A DNA stretch of 64,000 bases from Adiantum capillus-veneris. Taxonomy: Eukaryota; Streptophyta; Polypodiopsida; Polypodiales; Pteridaceae. Positions within the stretch are counted from its first letter, which is position 1. Each line of letters starts with the position of its first letter. A model generated the notes under the pieces. That model saw nothing but the letters and a program-made list of their open reading frames with translations. It searched no databases and was not told the origin of the DNA. Positions 20,755 through 33,344 of this stretch are shown piece by piece. A program made the position numbers and the translations under genes. Location: contig CM043958.1 of NCBI GenBank assembly GCA_014529385.2, forward strand, positions 122,108,817 to 122,172,816, given 5' to 3'.

Positions 20755-23700
20755 TTGTGTGAATACAAGTTCCACCACTTGTTCAAGCTAGATCTAAGCA
20801 AGTATACATAGTGATCATTTAAGCTAGTAAACTAAGGGAAGGGAGAAGTAAGGTCCACCACTTGTCCAAGCTTAGCTCTAGACAACATGGAGAGATTGGA
20901 GGTCTACTAATTGTCTAATATAGGCTAACTATATTGAAACATAGAGAGAAGCAAAGGTCCACCACTTGTCCAATCTAGGGTCCATTGAAACATGGAGAGA
21001 AGGATGCTCCACCATTTGTCCAAAATAGGCTCCATTGAAACATGAAGAGAAGCAAGATGCACCATGTCTTTGAGATGCTAGGCTCCATTGAAATACCTTA
21101 AACCCATGATATTTTGTATATGTGGGGTTTAAATTCAAGGTCCACCACTTGTCCAACCTATTATCCCTAGTAGCATGAGTGGTTTGGTCTCAAGATTCAC
21201 CACTTTTCCACTCTATGTCATTATATTAAGAAGATCTGGGTGTTAAGGTCCACCACTTGTCCAACCTATAAGGCTATATCTTAAATGGTATTATTTACCA
21301 CCACTTGGAATGCACATGATGGGTTTTACATAGGGGTACGGTTCCAAGGTCCACCACTTGTCCAAGCTAACTCTATTGAAACATAGAGAGAATCAAAGGT
21401 CCACCACTTGTCCAAGCTAGGCTCCATTGAAACATGGAGAGAAGGATGCTCCACCATTTGTCCAAGCCAGGTTTGATTGAAACATGAAGAGAAGCAAGCT
21501 GCACCATGTCTCCAAAATGCTAGGCTCCATTGAAATATCTTAAACCCATGATATTTCGTACATGGGGGGTTTACATTCAAGGTCCACCACTTGTCCAACC
21601 TATTATCACTAGTAGCATGAGTGGTTTGATGTCAAGATTCACCACTTTTCTACTTCTATGTCATTATATTAAGAAGATCTGGGTGTTAAGGTCCACCACT
21701 TGTCCAACCTATAAGGCTATATCTTAAAGGGTATTCTTTCTCACCACTTGGAATGACCATGATAGGTTTTACATGGGGGTTTGGTTCAAGTTCCACCACT
21801 TGTCAAGCTAACTCTATTGAAACATAGAGAGAAGCAAAGGTCCACCACTTGTCTAAGCTAGGGTCCATTGAAACATGGAGAGAGGATGCTCCACCATTTG
21901 TCCAAGATAGGCTCCATTGAACACATGAAGAGAAGCAAGCTGCACCATGTCTCCAAGATGCTAAGATCCATTGAAATACCTTAAACCCATGATATTTTGT
22001 ACATGGGGAGTTTACATTTCAAGGTCCACCACTTGTCCAACCTATTATCTCTAGTAGCATGAGTGGTTTGGGTTGAAGATTCACCACTTTTCCACTCTAT
22101 GTCCATTACGTTTAAGAAGATCTGGGTGTTAAGGTCGGACCACTTGTCCAACCTATAAGGGTATATCTTAAAGGGTATTCTTTCTCACCACTTGAAATGT
22201 CCATGATATGTTTTACATGGGGGTTTGGCTCCAGGTCCACCACCTCTCCAAGCTAACTCTATGAAACATAGAGAGAAACACAAAGGTCCACCACTTGTCC
22301 AAGCTAGGCTCCATTGAAACATGGAGAGAAGGATCCTCTACCATTTGTCGAAGCTAACTCTATTGAAACATGGGGGGGGTTTACATTCAAGGTCCACCAC
22401 TTGTCAACCTATTAACGCTAGTAGCATGAGTGGTTTGGTCTCAAGATTCACCACTTTTTCACTCTGTCATTATATTAAAATATTTTTGGGTGTTAAGGTC
22501 CACCACTTGTCCAACCTAAAGGCTATATCTTAAGGGTTATTCTTTCTCACACTTGGAGTGACCAGCATAGGTTTTACATGGGGGTTTTGTTTCAAGGTCC
22601 ACCACTTGTCCAAGCTAACTCTATTGAAAACATAGAGAGAATCAAAGGTCCACCACTTGTCCAAGCTAGGGTCCATTGAAACATGGAGAGAAGGATGCTC
22701 CACCATTTGTCCAAGATACACTCCATTGAAACATGAAGAGAAGCAAGCTACACCATGTCTCAAGATGCTAGGCTCCATTGAAATACCTCAAACCCCATGA
22801 TATTTTGTACATGGGGGTTTTACATTCAAGGTCCACCCACTTGTCCAACCTATTATCTCTAGTAGGCATGAGTGGTTTGGTCTCAAGATTCACATTTTTC
22901 CACTCTTTGTTCATTCTATTTAAGAATATATGGGTGCTAAGGTCCACCACTTGTCCAACTATAAGGCCATATCTTAAACTTTATTCTTTCTCACCACTTG
23001 GAGTTACCAAGATAGGTTTTACATGGGAGTTTGGTTCCAAGGCCCACCACTTGTCCAAGCTAACTCTATTGAAACATAGAGAGAAGCAAAGGTCCACCAC
23101 TTGTCAAGCTAGGCTCCATTGAAGCATGGAGAGAAGGAATGCTCCACCATTTGTCCAGATAGGCTCCATTGTAACATGAAGGGAAGCAATCTGCACCATG
23201 TCTCCAAGATTCTAGGATCCATTGAAATACCTTAAACCCACGATATTGTATTCATGTGGGGTTTAACGTCAAGGTCAGTCACTTTTCCAAGCTATTATCC
23301 CTAGTAGCACTAGTGGTTGGGTCTAAAAGATTTACCACTTTTTCCACTCTTTGTCGTTATATTATGAAGATCTAGGTTCTAGGTCGACCACTTGTCCAAC
23401 CTATAAGGCTAGATCTTAAAGGGTATTATTTCTCACCACTTGGAATGACCATGATATGTTTTACATGGGGGTTTGGTTTCAAGGTCCACCACTTGTCCAA
23501 GCTAACTCTATGGAAACATAGAGAGAAGCAAAGGTCCACCACTTGTCCAAGCTAAGCTCCACTGAGACATTTAGAGAAGGATGATCCCCCATTGGTGGAA
23601 GATAGGCTTCATTGAAACATGAAAAAGAAGCAAGTTGCACCATGTCTCCAAGATTCTAGCATCCATTGAAATACCTTAAACCCTGATATTGTTTACATGT

Positions 23701-24640
23701 GGGGTTTAACGTCAAGGTCAGTCACTTTTCCAAGCTATTATCCCTAGTAGCATGAGTGGTTTGGTCTTCAAGATTCACCACTTTTCCACTCTATGTCATT
23801 ATATAAAGAAGAACTAGGTGTTAAGGTCGACCACTTGTCCAAACTATAAGCGTATATCTTAAAGGGTATTCTTTCTCACCACTTGAAATGTCCATGATAT
23901 GTTTTACATAGGGGTTTAGTTCCAAGGTCCACCACTTATCCAAGCTAACTTTATTCTTCTCATAGAGAGAAGCAAAAGGTCCACCACTTGTCCAAGCTAG
24001 GCTCCATTGAAACAGGGAGAGAGGATGCTCCACCATTTGTCGAAGCTAACTCTATTGAAACATGGAAGGTTTACATTCAAGGTCCACCAGTTGTCCAACC
24101 TATTAACGCTAGTAGCATGAGGGGTTTGGTCTCAAGATTCACCACTTTTTCACTCTGTGTTATTATATTAAGAATATTGGGTATTAAGGTCCACCACTTG
24201 TCCAACCTATAAGACTATATCTTAATGGTTATTCTTTCTGACCACTTGGAGTGACATGAAAGGTTTTACATGGGGGGTTGGTTCCAAGGTCCACCACTTG
24301 TCCAAGCTAACTCTATTCAAACATAGAGAGAAGCAAAGGTCCACCACTTGTCTAAGCTAGGGTCTATTGAAACATGGAGAGAAGGATGCTCCACCATTTG
24401 TCCAAGATAGACTCCATTGAAACATGAAGAGAAGCAAGCTGCACCATATCTCCAAGATTCTAGACTCCATCGAAATACCTTAAAACCCACGTTATTTTGT
24501 ACATGGGAGTTTACATTCAAGATCAACAATTTGTCCAACCTATTATCGCTAGTAGCATGAGTGGTTTTGCTCTCAAGATTCACCACTTTTCCACTCTCTA
24601 TCATTATATTAAGAATATTTGGGTGTTAAGGTCCACCACT
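20755..24640 (-). repeat. Motif array, GGTCCACCACTTGTCC orientation (irregular part)
   Basis: Monomers of roughly 420-450 bp, each made of about eight degenerate 50-60 bp subunits (AAGGTCCACCACTTGTCCAA, GCTCCACCATTTGTCCAAGA, GCACCATGTCTCCAAGATGC, TTCACCACTTTTCCACTC). Many small indels disturb the regularity. It lies upstream of the ParB exon, in its 5' intron or promoter region. No gene. Confidence 0.9.
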
Positions 24641-27600
24641 TGTCCAACCTATAAGACTATATCTTAATGGTTATTCTTTCTCACCCCTTGAAAGACTATA
24701 TCTTAATGGTTATCCCTACCTATTATTGCTAGTAGCGTGAGTGGTTTGGTCTCAAGATTCACCACTTTTATTAAGAATATGTGGGTGTTAAGGTCCACCA
24801 CTTGTCCAACCTATAAGGCTACATCTTAAAGGTTATTCTTTCTTACTACTTGGAGTGACCATGATAGGTTTTACATGGGGGTTTGGTTCCAAGGTCCACC
24901 ACTTGTCCAAGCTAACTCTATTGAAACATAGAGAGAAGCAAAGGTCCACCCCTTGTCTAAGCTAGGGTCCATTGAAACATGGAGAGAAGGATGCTCCACC
25001 ATTTGTCCAAGGTAGGCTCCATTCAAACATGAGGAGAAGCAAGGTGCACCATGTCTCCAAGATGCTAAGCTCCATCGAAAAACATTAAACCCACGATATG
25101 TCGTAGATGAGGGGTGTACATTCAAGGTCCACCACTTGTCCAAGCTATTATTGCTAGTAGCCTGAGTGGTTTGGTCTCAAGATTCACCATTTTTCCACTC
25201 TATGTCATTATATTAAGAATATGCGCATGTTAAGGTCCACCACTTGTCCAACCTATAAGGCTACATCTTAAAGGTTATTCTTTATTACCACTTGGAGTGA
25301 CCATGATAGGTTTTACATGGGGGTTTGGTTCCAAGGTCCACCACTTGTCCAAGCTAACTCTATTGAAACATAGAGAGAAAACAAAGGTCCACCACTTGTC
25401 CAAGCTAGGGTCCATTGAAACATGGAGAGAAGGATGCTCCACCATTTGTCCAAGATAGGCTCCATTGAAACATGACGAGAAGCAAGCTGCACCATGTCTC
25501 CAAGATGCTAGGCTCCATCGAAATACATTAAACCCACGATATTTCGTAGATGAGGGGTTTACATTCAAGGTCCACCACTTGTCCAAGCTATTATTGCTAG
25601 TAGCCTGAGTGGTTTGGTCTCAAGATTCACCACTTTTATTAAGAATATGTGGGTGTTAAGGTCCACCACTTGTCCAACCTATAAGGCTACATCTTAAAGG
25701 TTATTCTTTCTTACTACTTGGAGTGACCATGATAGGTTTTACATGGGGGTTTGGTTCCAAGGTCCACCACTTGTCCAAGCTAACTCTATTGAAACTAGAG
25801 AGAAGCAACGGTCCACCCCTTGTCTAAGCTAGGGTCCATTGAAACATGGAGAGAAGGATGCTCCACCATTTGTCCAAGTTGGCTCCATTGAAACATGAGG
25901 AGAAGCAAGGTGCACCATGTCTCCAAGATGCTAGGCTCCATCGAAAAACATTAAACCCATGATATGTCGTAGATGAGGGTTTACATTCAAGGTCCACACT
26001 TGTCCAAGCTATTATTGCTAGTAGCCTGAGTGGTTTGGTCTCAAGATTCACCACTTTTCCACTCTATGTCATTATATTAAGAATATGCGCGTGTTAAGGT
26101 CCACCACTTGTCCAACCTATAAGGCTACATCTTAAAGGTTATTCTTTATTACCACTTGGAGTGACCATGATAGGTTTTACATGGGGGTTTGGTTCCAAGG
26201 TCCACCACTTGTCCAAGCTAACTCTATTGAAACATAGAGAGAAACAAAGGTCCACCACTTGTCCAAGCTAGGGTCCATTGAAACATGGAGAGAAGGATGC
26301 TCACCATTTGTCCAAGATAGGATCCATTGAAACATGACGAGAAGCAAGCTGCACCATGTCTCCAAGATGCTAGGCTCCATCGAAATACATTAAACCACGA
26401 TATTTCGTAGATGAGGGGTTTACATTCAAGGTCCACCACTTGTCCAAGCTATTATTGCTAGTAGCCTGAGTGGTTTGGTCTCAAGATTCACCACTTTTAT
26501 TAAGAATATGTGGGTGTTAAGGTCCACCACTTGTCCAACCTATAAGGCTACATCTTAAAGGTTATTCTTTCTTACTACTTGGAGTGACCATGATAGGTTT
26601 TACATGGGGGTTTGGTTCCAAGGTTCCACCACTTGTCCAAGCTAACTCTATTGAAACATAGAGAGAAGCAAAGGTCCACCCCTTGTCTAAGCTAGGGTCC
26701 ATTGAAACATGGAGAGAAGGATGCTCCACCATTTGTCCAAGGTAGGCTCCATTCAAACATGAGGAGAAGCAAGGTGCACCATGTCTCCAAGATGCTAAGC
26801 TCCATTGAAAAACATTAAACCCACGATATGTCGTAGATGGGGGTGTACATTCAAGGTCCACCACTTGTCCAAGCTATTATTGCTAGTAGCCTGAGTGGTT
26901 TGGTCTCAAGATTCACCACTTTTCCACTCTATGTCATTATATTAAGAATATGCGTGTGTTAAGGTCCACCACTTGTCCAACCTATAAGGCTACATCTTTA
27001 AGGTTATTCTTTATTACCACTTGGAGTGACCATGATAGGTTTTACATGGGGTTTGGTTCCAAGGTCCACCACTTGTCCAAGCTAACTCTATTGAAACATA
27101 GAGAGAAACAAAGGTCCACCACTTGTCCAAGCTAGGGTCCATTGAAACATGGAGAGAAGGATGCTCCACCATTTGTCCAAGATAGGCTCCATTGAAACTT
27201 GACGAGAAGCAAGCTGCACCATGTCTCCAAGATGCTAGGCTCCATCGAAATACATTAAACCCACGATATTTCGTAGATGAGGTGTTTACATTCAAGGTCC
27301 ACCACTTGTCCAAGCTATTACTGCTAGTAGCCTGAGTGGTTTGGTCTCAAGATTCACCACTTTTATTAAGAATATGTGGGTGTTAAGGTCCACCACTTGT
27401 CCAACCTATAAGGCTACATCTTAAAGGTTATTCTTTCTTACTACTTGGAGTGACCATGATAGGTTTTACATGGGGGTTTGGTTCCAAGGTCCACCACTTG
27501 TCCAAGCTAACTCTATTGAAACATAGAGAGAAGCAAAGGTCCACCCCTTGTCTAAGCTAGGGTCCATTGAAACATGGAGAGAAGGATGCTCCACCATTTG

Positions 27601-28320
27601 TCCAAGGTAGGCTCCATTCAAACATGAGGAGAAGCAAGGTGCACCATGTCTCCAAGATGCTAAGCTCCATTGAAAAACATTAAACCCACGATATGTCGTA
27701 GATGAGGGGTGTACATTCAAGGTCCACCACTTGTCCAAGCTATTATTGCTAGTAGCCTGAGTGGTTTGGTCTCAAGATTCACCATTTTTCCACTCTATGT
27801 CATTATATTAAGAATATGCGCATGTTAAGGTCCACCACTTGTCCAACCTATAAGGCTACATCTTAAAGGTTATTCTTTATTACCACTTGGAGTGACCATG
27901 ATAGGTTTTACATGGGGGTTTGGTTCCAAGGTCCACCACTTGTCCAAGCTAACTCTATTGAATAATAGAGAGAAGTAAAGGTCCACCACTTGTCCAAGCT
28001 AGGGTCCATTGAAACATGGAGAGAAGGATGCTCCACCATTTGTCCAAGATAGGCTCCATTGAAACATGACGAGAAGCAAGATGCACGATGTCTCCAAGAT
28101 GCTAGGCTCCATCGAAATACCTTAAACCCACGATATTTCGTAGATGGGGGTTTACTTTCAAGGTCCACCACTTGTCCAAGCTATTATCGCTAGTAGCATG
28201 GTTTGGTCTCAAGATTCACCAGTTTTCCACGCTATGTCATTATATGAAGAATATCTGGGTGTTAAGGTCCACCACTTGTCCAACCTATAAGGCTATATTC
28301 TAAATGATATTTTTTTTGAC
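24640..28320 (-). repeat. Higher-order (two-type) tandem repeat of the motif monomer
   Basis: From about 24.87 kb the monomers alternate between two types. Type A has AGGAGAAGCAAGGTGCACC and TATGTCGTAGATGA; type B has ACGAGAAGCAAGCTGCACC, TATTTCGTAGATGA and CACCACTTTTATTAAG. The order runs A (24.87), B (25.3), A (25.75), B (26.2), A (26.6), B (27.0), A (27.45), B-like (27.9 kb), a dimer of about 870 bp. Similarity between dimers is very high by eye, so this expansion is recent. Confidence 0.85.
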
Positions 28321-29432
28321 CACTTGGAATGTGCATGATATGTTTTACATGGGGTTTTATTCCAAGGTCCACCACTTGTCCAAGCTAGATCTATTACATA
28401 TATATTATACATACAATATTCAACTAGATTCCCTACCTATCATGTCCAGTAGCATGGATGCTCTAGCTTGAAGGTCCACCACTTGTCCAACCTATACTCT
28501 CTTATGTAAGGGAGATCTCGCTATAAATTCAAAACCTTCCCGCCTAAATTTAAAATATCCCTCCCAAATCTTAAATATCCCGCCTAAATTTTAAACTATC
28601 CCGCCCAAATTTTAAAATTCAAACTTTTTTATAAAAATTTAAATTTTACTACTTAAATTTAAAATATTCTACGCAAAATTGATTTTAAATTCAAGTTTAC
28701 CACAAAAAGATATCATTATACCACCTAAATTCAAATATGCAAACCTCAAATCATTATATTGTACATAAATTCAAACAAATTCAAATTAACAAGCCTAAAC
28801 TGATATTAGTTTGCATAGATATGAATTTATCACACCTAAATTATGTCACCATGTTAGAGAGAGTGGTTAGAGAATTTGAACAAGGTCCACCACTTGTCCA
28901 ACCTAGATACCAAGAAGGATTGAGTGTACAAGGTATTGTTTGGAGGTCCTTATAGTCCATTGGTCTTAAGGTCCACCACTTGTGGTAAGGGTCACCAAAA
29001 AGTGTATATATTCATCCAAAGAAATACACGTATTTTTGGTCTACATGTCCTAGTTTAAACCATTTATGTCCATTAGGTGTATCACTAAACAACACTACTA
29101 TTTTTGAGAAACAGAAGTTACAATCATATCTACAAATGGATTAGAGGAAAATCAGCTCAGCATACATCCAGAACTCGCTACAAGAATCGACTTTAACAGA
29201 TCACACAAGTAAGTCTTCCATTCAATTTTACTAGTATTACAATGTGTTAGTTATTTGTGATATTTATGTATGTATATATACTATGTGTGCATATCGTAAT
29301 TAAGTGTAATTGTGTATCTGCATTATGTATGAGTATTACAATGAAATAACACAAATATACATACATACACATAGATAACACAGACGCACACATACATGAG
29401 CATGTATTTTCAAGAGAGAGATAGCAAATACA

Positions 29433-29464
<32 letters not shown>

Positions 29465-29490
29465 TAAATAACTGTTTTTTAGAGAGAGGA
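28320..29490. other. Mixed non-coding DNA with a degenerate short tandem repeat
   Basis: The last motif copies are at about 28365, 28475, 28885 and 28970. Between 28535 and 28680 a degenerate unit of about 27 bp (TCCCGCCTAAATTTAAAATA) repeats several times. No coding frame with domain character. Confidence 0.6.
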
Positions 29491-29494
29491 GAGA

Positions 29495-29750
29495 GAAAGA
29501 TAACAGATTTCACTGTGTTTATGTATGTGGAAGAGAGGAAGACGATGTATGGGAATATGTGCACGTATTTTCAAGAGAGAGACAACAAGATAACAGATTT
29601 CATTGTGGTTATGTATGTGGAAGTGAGGAAGACGATGTGTGGGAATATGTGCATGTATTTTCAAGAGAGAGACAGCAAGATAACAGATTTCACTGTGGTT
29701 ATGTATGTGGAAGAGAGGAAGACGATGTGTGGGAATATGTGTATGTGTGC
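29495..29750 (+). repeat. Tandem repeat of about 93 bp, roughly three copies
   Basis: The unit contains AAGATAACAGATTTCA, GTTATGTATGTGGAAG and GAGGAAGACGATGTGTGGG; successive copies start at about 29498, 29591 and 29683. The open frames MYVEERKTMCGN are this repeat. Confidence 0.85.
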
Positions 29751-30332
29751 GGGGATACGTTTAAACTATGTATCTCTGTCTTTTGACGAGAGAGTGTGTG
29801 TGCAAGAAGAGTGACAGAGAACCATCTTCTCTATATGGAGAAAGACAGAGAGTGAGAGAGAGAGAAATACCTGTTTTTTCTCTATTCATGAGGTGTGCAA
29901 TGTCTCCTGAGAAGACTGCCCGATCCTGCCCTTCTGGAAAGCGTTGTGTACGCTGCTGTTTCTTTGTCTTGTGCGCGAACTTTCAATCCTGTGCACTCCA
30001 CCTGTGTGTTGTGTACGATGCCGAGCTTGCTCCTCTACGCGCGCGTATACTCCAACTGTGTGCGATCCGTGTGCGCTTTCTGTGTGTTTGCTGCTCGCCT
30101 GCTTTCTCTGTGTGCGTTTCTCGTGCGCTCTCTGTGTGCCTAATCTTGATAGGGTTTATTAGAATGCCACGTATGCTACAAGTCCATGTTTTATCATAGG
30201 ATTAAAAAAAACAAAAGCAATATAAAAAATTAACCAATTCACACGGCCAAAATTAAAGAAATCATGGTTGAAAATATGAAAAACATGCATAACTCTATAC
30301 TAGGAATTCACTTAAAAAAAAAAAAAATCTTT
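29751..30332. other. GA-rich then GT/GC-rich non-coding DNA
   Basis: GA-rich to about 29870, then a stretch with TGTGTGCG-type words and GCGCGCG (29990-30130). No convincing gene. Together with the flanks it lies between two divergent genes, so it could hold their promoters or non-coding first exons; no specific element is visible. Confidence 0.35.
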
Positions 30333-30535
30333 GGGCGCTGCCCCTTGACCCCGCCCGGGGCGCTGCCCCGGACCCCGCTCAGAACAATATCCCAAAATCA
30401 ACCTCCCAAGCCCCGCCATCGAGAGCACTATATTCCACATCCCCATCAAGAGCGCTACCCCCAAACCTCACGTGGAAGCGCTGCCTTGTCACCCCATTGT
30501 GGCATTGCCCTAAGACCCCGCATCTGGAGTGCTAA
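30333..30535 (+). repeat. GC-rich block with repeated GCGCTGCCCC units
   Basis: An isolated GC-rich patch in AT-rich surroundings with GGCGCTGCCCCTTGACCCCG, GGCGCTGCCCCGGACCCCGC, GCGCTACCCCC, GCGCTGCCTTGTCACCCC and GCATTGCCCTAAGACCCCGC: a degenerate tandem array of roughly 45-bp units. Function unknown. Confidence 0.7.
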
Positions 30536-31105
30536 ATGGGAACATTCTTCATTAGTGAAATTTTGAACATAAATTATATTAGCATATACTTAAATATAAT
30601 ACAAATATTAACATATTAGCTATACTACTAATTTACTATAGCAGTTCTAGATTATGTCCCATACTATATTTAAGGTGCCAAAGGTTTGGCCTTATGGTCC
30701 TAGATTTAGCCAAGTGGTCAACACATATAGGACCAAGTGCACACTGTGCCACAAAACTTGGCCACCACTTCACTTGCCAAAGTTTAGGCCACATGGTCAA
30801 TCCTAACTTTCCAATGTTCTTATTATGTCACCTTTTGCCTCGTGGAAAACCTAGGCTTGTTTTCACATACTCAGGCACTTCAAGCCACAATAAATTGTCA
30901 TTACTCTTCAACAACCCTTTTGTTCAAGTCTTTGAAAAAACATTGTTTAAGGCCACCCTAAACCATTTTCATTTAGGGGTGTCTAAAACTAGCTTTTTGG
31001 CAATTCGAGAAGAAAATGGTCAAAGTTTTATACTTAGTTTTAACCACTTGACCAATTCAAATATTGGAAAGCAAGGTCTTGTAATACTTTTCTTTGGACA
31101 TCACA
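30536..31105. other. Non-coding stretch with distant motif relatives
   Basis: From 30680 the sequence carries imperfect words such as AGCCAAGTGGTCAACA and TTGGCCACCACTTCACTTGC that look like decayed motif copies. The open frame 30694-31146 has no recognisable domain and overlaps them. Confidence 0.4.
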
Positions 31106-31109
31106 CATT

Positions 31110-33250
31110 AAAACTAGGTCCCTCACTTGTCCAAGCTATGCTCTAATACAATAAAGGGCTTTTGGTTTCAAGATGCACCACTTTCCCAACCTTGATTCCA
31201 TTAAAGAAGCTAGCTCTACTTAGACATTTAATAGCAAGGTCTTGCAGCAGTTCAGATTGAACATTTTCCATGGCAGCTAGGTCCACCACTTATCTAAGCT
31301 ATGCTCTAATAGAGTAAGGGGGTTTTGGTTTCAAGATCCACCACTTGTCCAAACTTGATTTGGGAAGCAAGATCCTATAATAGTTTGCTTTGGACATTCA
31401 CCATTACAACTAAGTCCACCACTTCTCCAAGCTATGTTCTAATACACTAAGGAGGTTTTGGTTTCAAGGAGAACCACTTGTACGACTCTGTTTTTGGAAG
31501 TAAGGTCTTTACATAGTTCACCTTGGACCTTGGACATTGGATACTACAACTAAGCCCACCACTTGTCCAAGATATCCTCTATATATAGCCAAAGGGTTTG
31601 GGTTTCAAGATTCACCACTTTTCCAACCTTTCTTCCATTAAAGAAAGGAGGGGCTTTATAACTAGGTCCACCACTTGTCCAAGCTATGCTCTGATATGGA
31701 AAGGGGATTTTGGTTTCAAGGTCCACCACGTGTTCAACCTTGCAAGACTCAAGGGATACTTGGACATTGGAAAGCATAGTCCTATAGTAGTTGATAGGTG
31801 GCAGTGGGTATTACAACTAGGTCCAACCTATGCTCTCATATCGCAAAGAGGCTTTTCTTTCAAGGTCCACCACTTGTCCAACCTTGCTTCCATTAAAGAA
31901 ATGAGGGGCTACGTAAACATTGGCAAGCAAGGTAGCAAGGTTCTAAGGTGTTTCACCTTGGATATTGGGCATTATAACTAGGTCCACCACTTGTCCAAGC
32001 TATGCTCTGATAAAGAAAGGGGATTTTGGTTTAAAGGTCCACCATGTGTTCAACCTTTCTAATATAGAAAGGGGATTTTGGTTTCAAGGTCCACCACGTG
32101 TTCAACCTTGCAAGACTCAAGGGATACTTGGACATTGGAAAGCATAGTCCTATAGTAGTTGATAGGTGGCAGTGGGTATTACAACTAGGTCCAACCTATG
32201 CTCTCATATCGCAAAGAGGCTTTGCTTTCAAGGTCCACCACTTGTCCAACCTTGCTTCCATTAAAGAAATGAGGGGCTACGTAAACATTGGCAAGCAAGG
32301 TAGCAAGGTTCTAAGGTGTTTCACCTTGGATATTGGGCATTATAACTAGGTCCACCACGTGTCCAAGCTATGCTCTGATAAAGAAAGGGGATTTTTGTTT
32401 AAAGGTCCACCATGTGTTCAACCTTTCTAATATAGAAAGGGGATTTTGGTTTCAAGGTCCACCACGTGTTCAACCTTGCAAGACTCAAGGGATACTTGGA
32501 CATTGGAAAGCATAGTCCTATAGTAGTTGATAGGTGGCAGTGGGTATTACAACTAGGTCCAACCTATGCTCTCATATCGCAAAGAGGCTTTGCTTTCAAG
32601 GTCCACCACTTGTCCAACCTTGCTTCCATTAAAGAAATGAGGGGCTACGTAAACATTGGCAAGCAAGGTAGCAAGGTTCTAAGGTGTTTCACCTTGGATA
32701 TTGGGCATTATAACTAGGTCCACCACTTGTCCAAGCTATGCTCTGATAAAGAAAGGGGATTTTTGTTTAAAGGTCCACCATGTGTTCAACCTTTCTAATA
32801 TAGAAAGGGGATTTTTGTTTCAAGGTCCACCACGTGTTCAACCTTGAAAGACTCAAGGGATACTTGGACATTGGAAAGCATAGTCTTATAGTAGTTGATA
32901 GGTGGCAGTGGGTATTACAAAGTCCTAAGGTATTTCACCTTGGATATTGGGCATTATAACTAGGTCCACCACTTGTCCAAGCTATGCTCTGATATAGAAA
33001 GGGGATTTTTGTTTCAAGGTCCACCACGTGTTCAACCTTGAAAGACTCAAGGGATACTTGGACATTGGAAAGCATAGTCCTATAGTAGTTGATAGGTGGC
33101 AGTGGGTATTACAACTAGGTCCACCACTTGTCCAACCTATGCTCTCATATAGCAAAGAGGCTTTGGTTTCAAGGTCCACCACTTGTCCAACCTTGCTTCC
33201 ATTAATATAGCAAGGAGGATTTGGTCTCAAGGTTCACCACTTGTCCAACC
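31110..33250 (-). repeat. Motif array with a 368-bp tandem repeat
   Basis: Degenerate AAGGTCCACCACTTGTCCAA copies. From about 31660 a 368-bp unit repeats (matching frames start at 31730, 32098 and 32466; a shortened copy follows at 32.8-33.15 kb). The unit includes GGATACTTGGACATTGGAAA and TTGATAGGTGGCAGTGGGTA. It lies immediately upstream of the transposase exon, probably in its 5' intron. Confidence 0.9.
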
Positions 33251-33344
33251 TATGCAAACCTTTTTCATGTTGTAGCATGATTTTTGGTTTGAAGAGTATT
33301 TTTCTATAACTATGGATTTAACAATGTAATCTTTTTACTTACAG

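Noticed and set aside
20929-28171. Many minus-strand frames of 60-114 codons with MDKWWTL, SLASWRHGA and ELAWTSGGPW
   Set aside because: All are the array monomer in translation, repeated with each copy and broken by frequent indels; no start, splice or domain evidence for genes.
29768-30199. 143-codon Cys/Arg-rich plus-strand frame
   Set aside because: Composition follows TG/GC-rich dinucleotide words; two other frames are open over the same stretch and no motif is recognisable.
30694-31146. 150-codon plus-strand frame
   Set aside because: Overlaps decayed array copies and has no recognisable domain.
31598-33230. Repeated identical frames of 60-127 codons
   Set aside because: They are the 368-bp tandem unit read three times and share the array motif.
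20755-33250. Possible CRISPR array because of regularly recurring near-identical blocks
   Set aside because: Spacing is irregular, the so-called spacers are themselves repeated, there are no cas genes, and the context is a plant nuclear genome.
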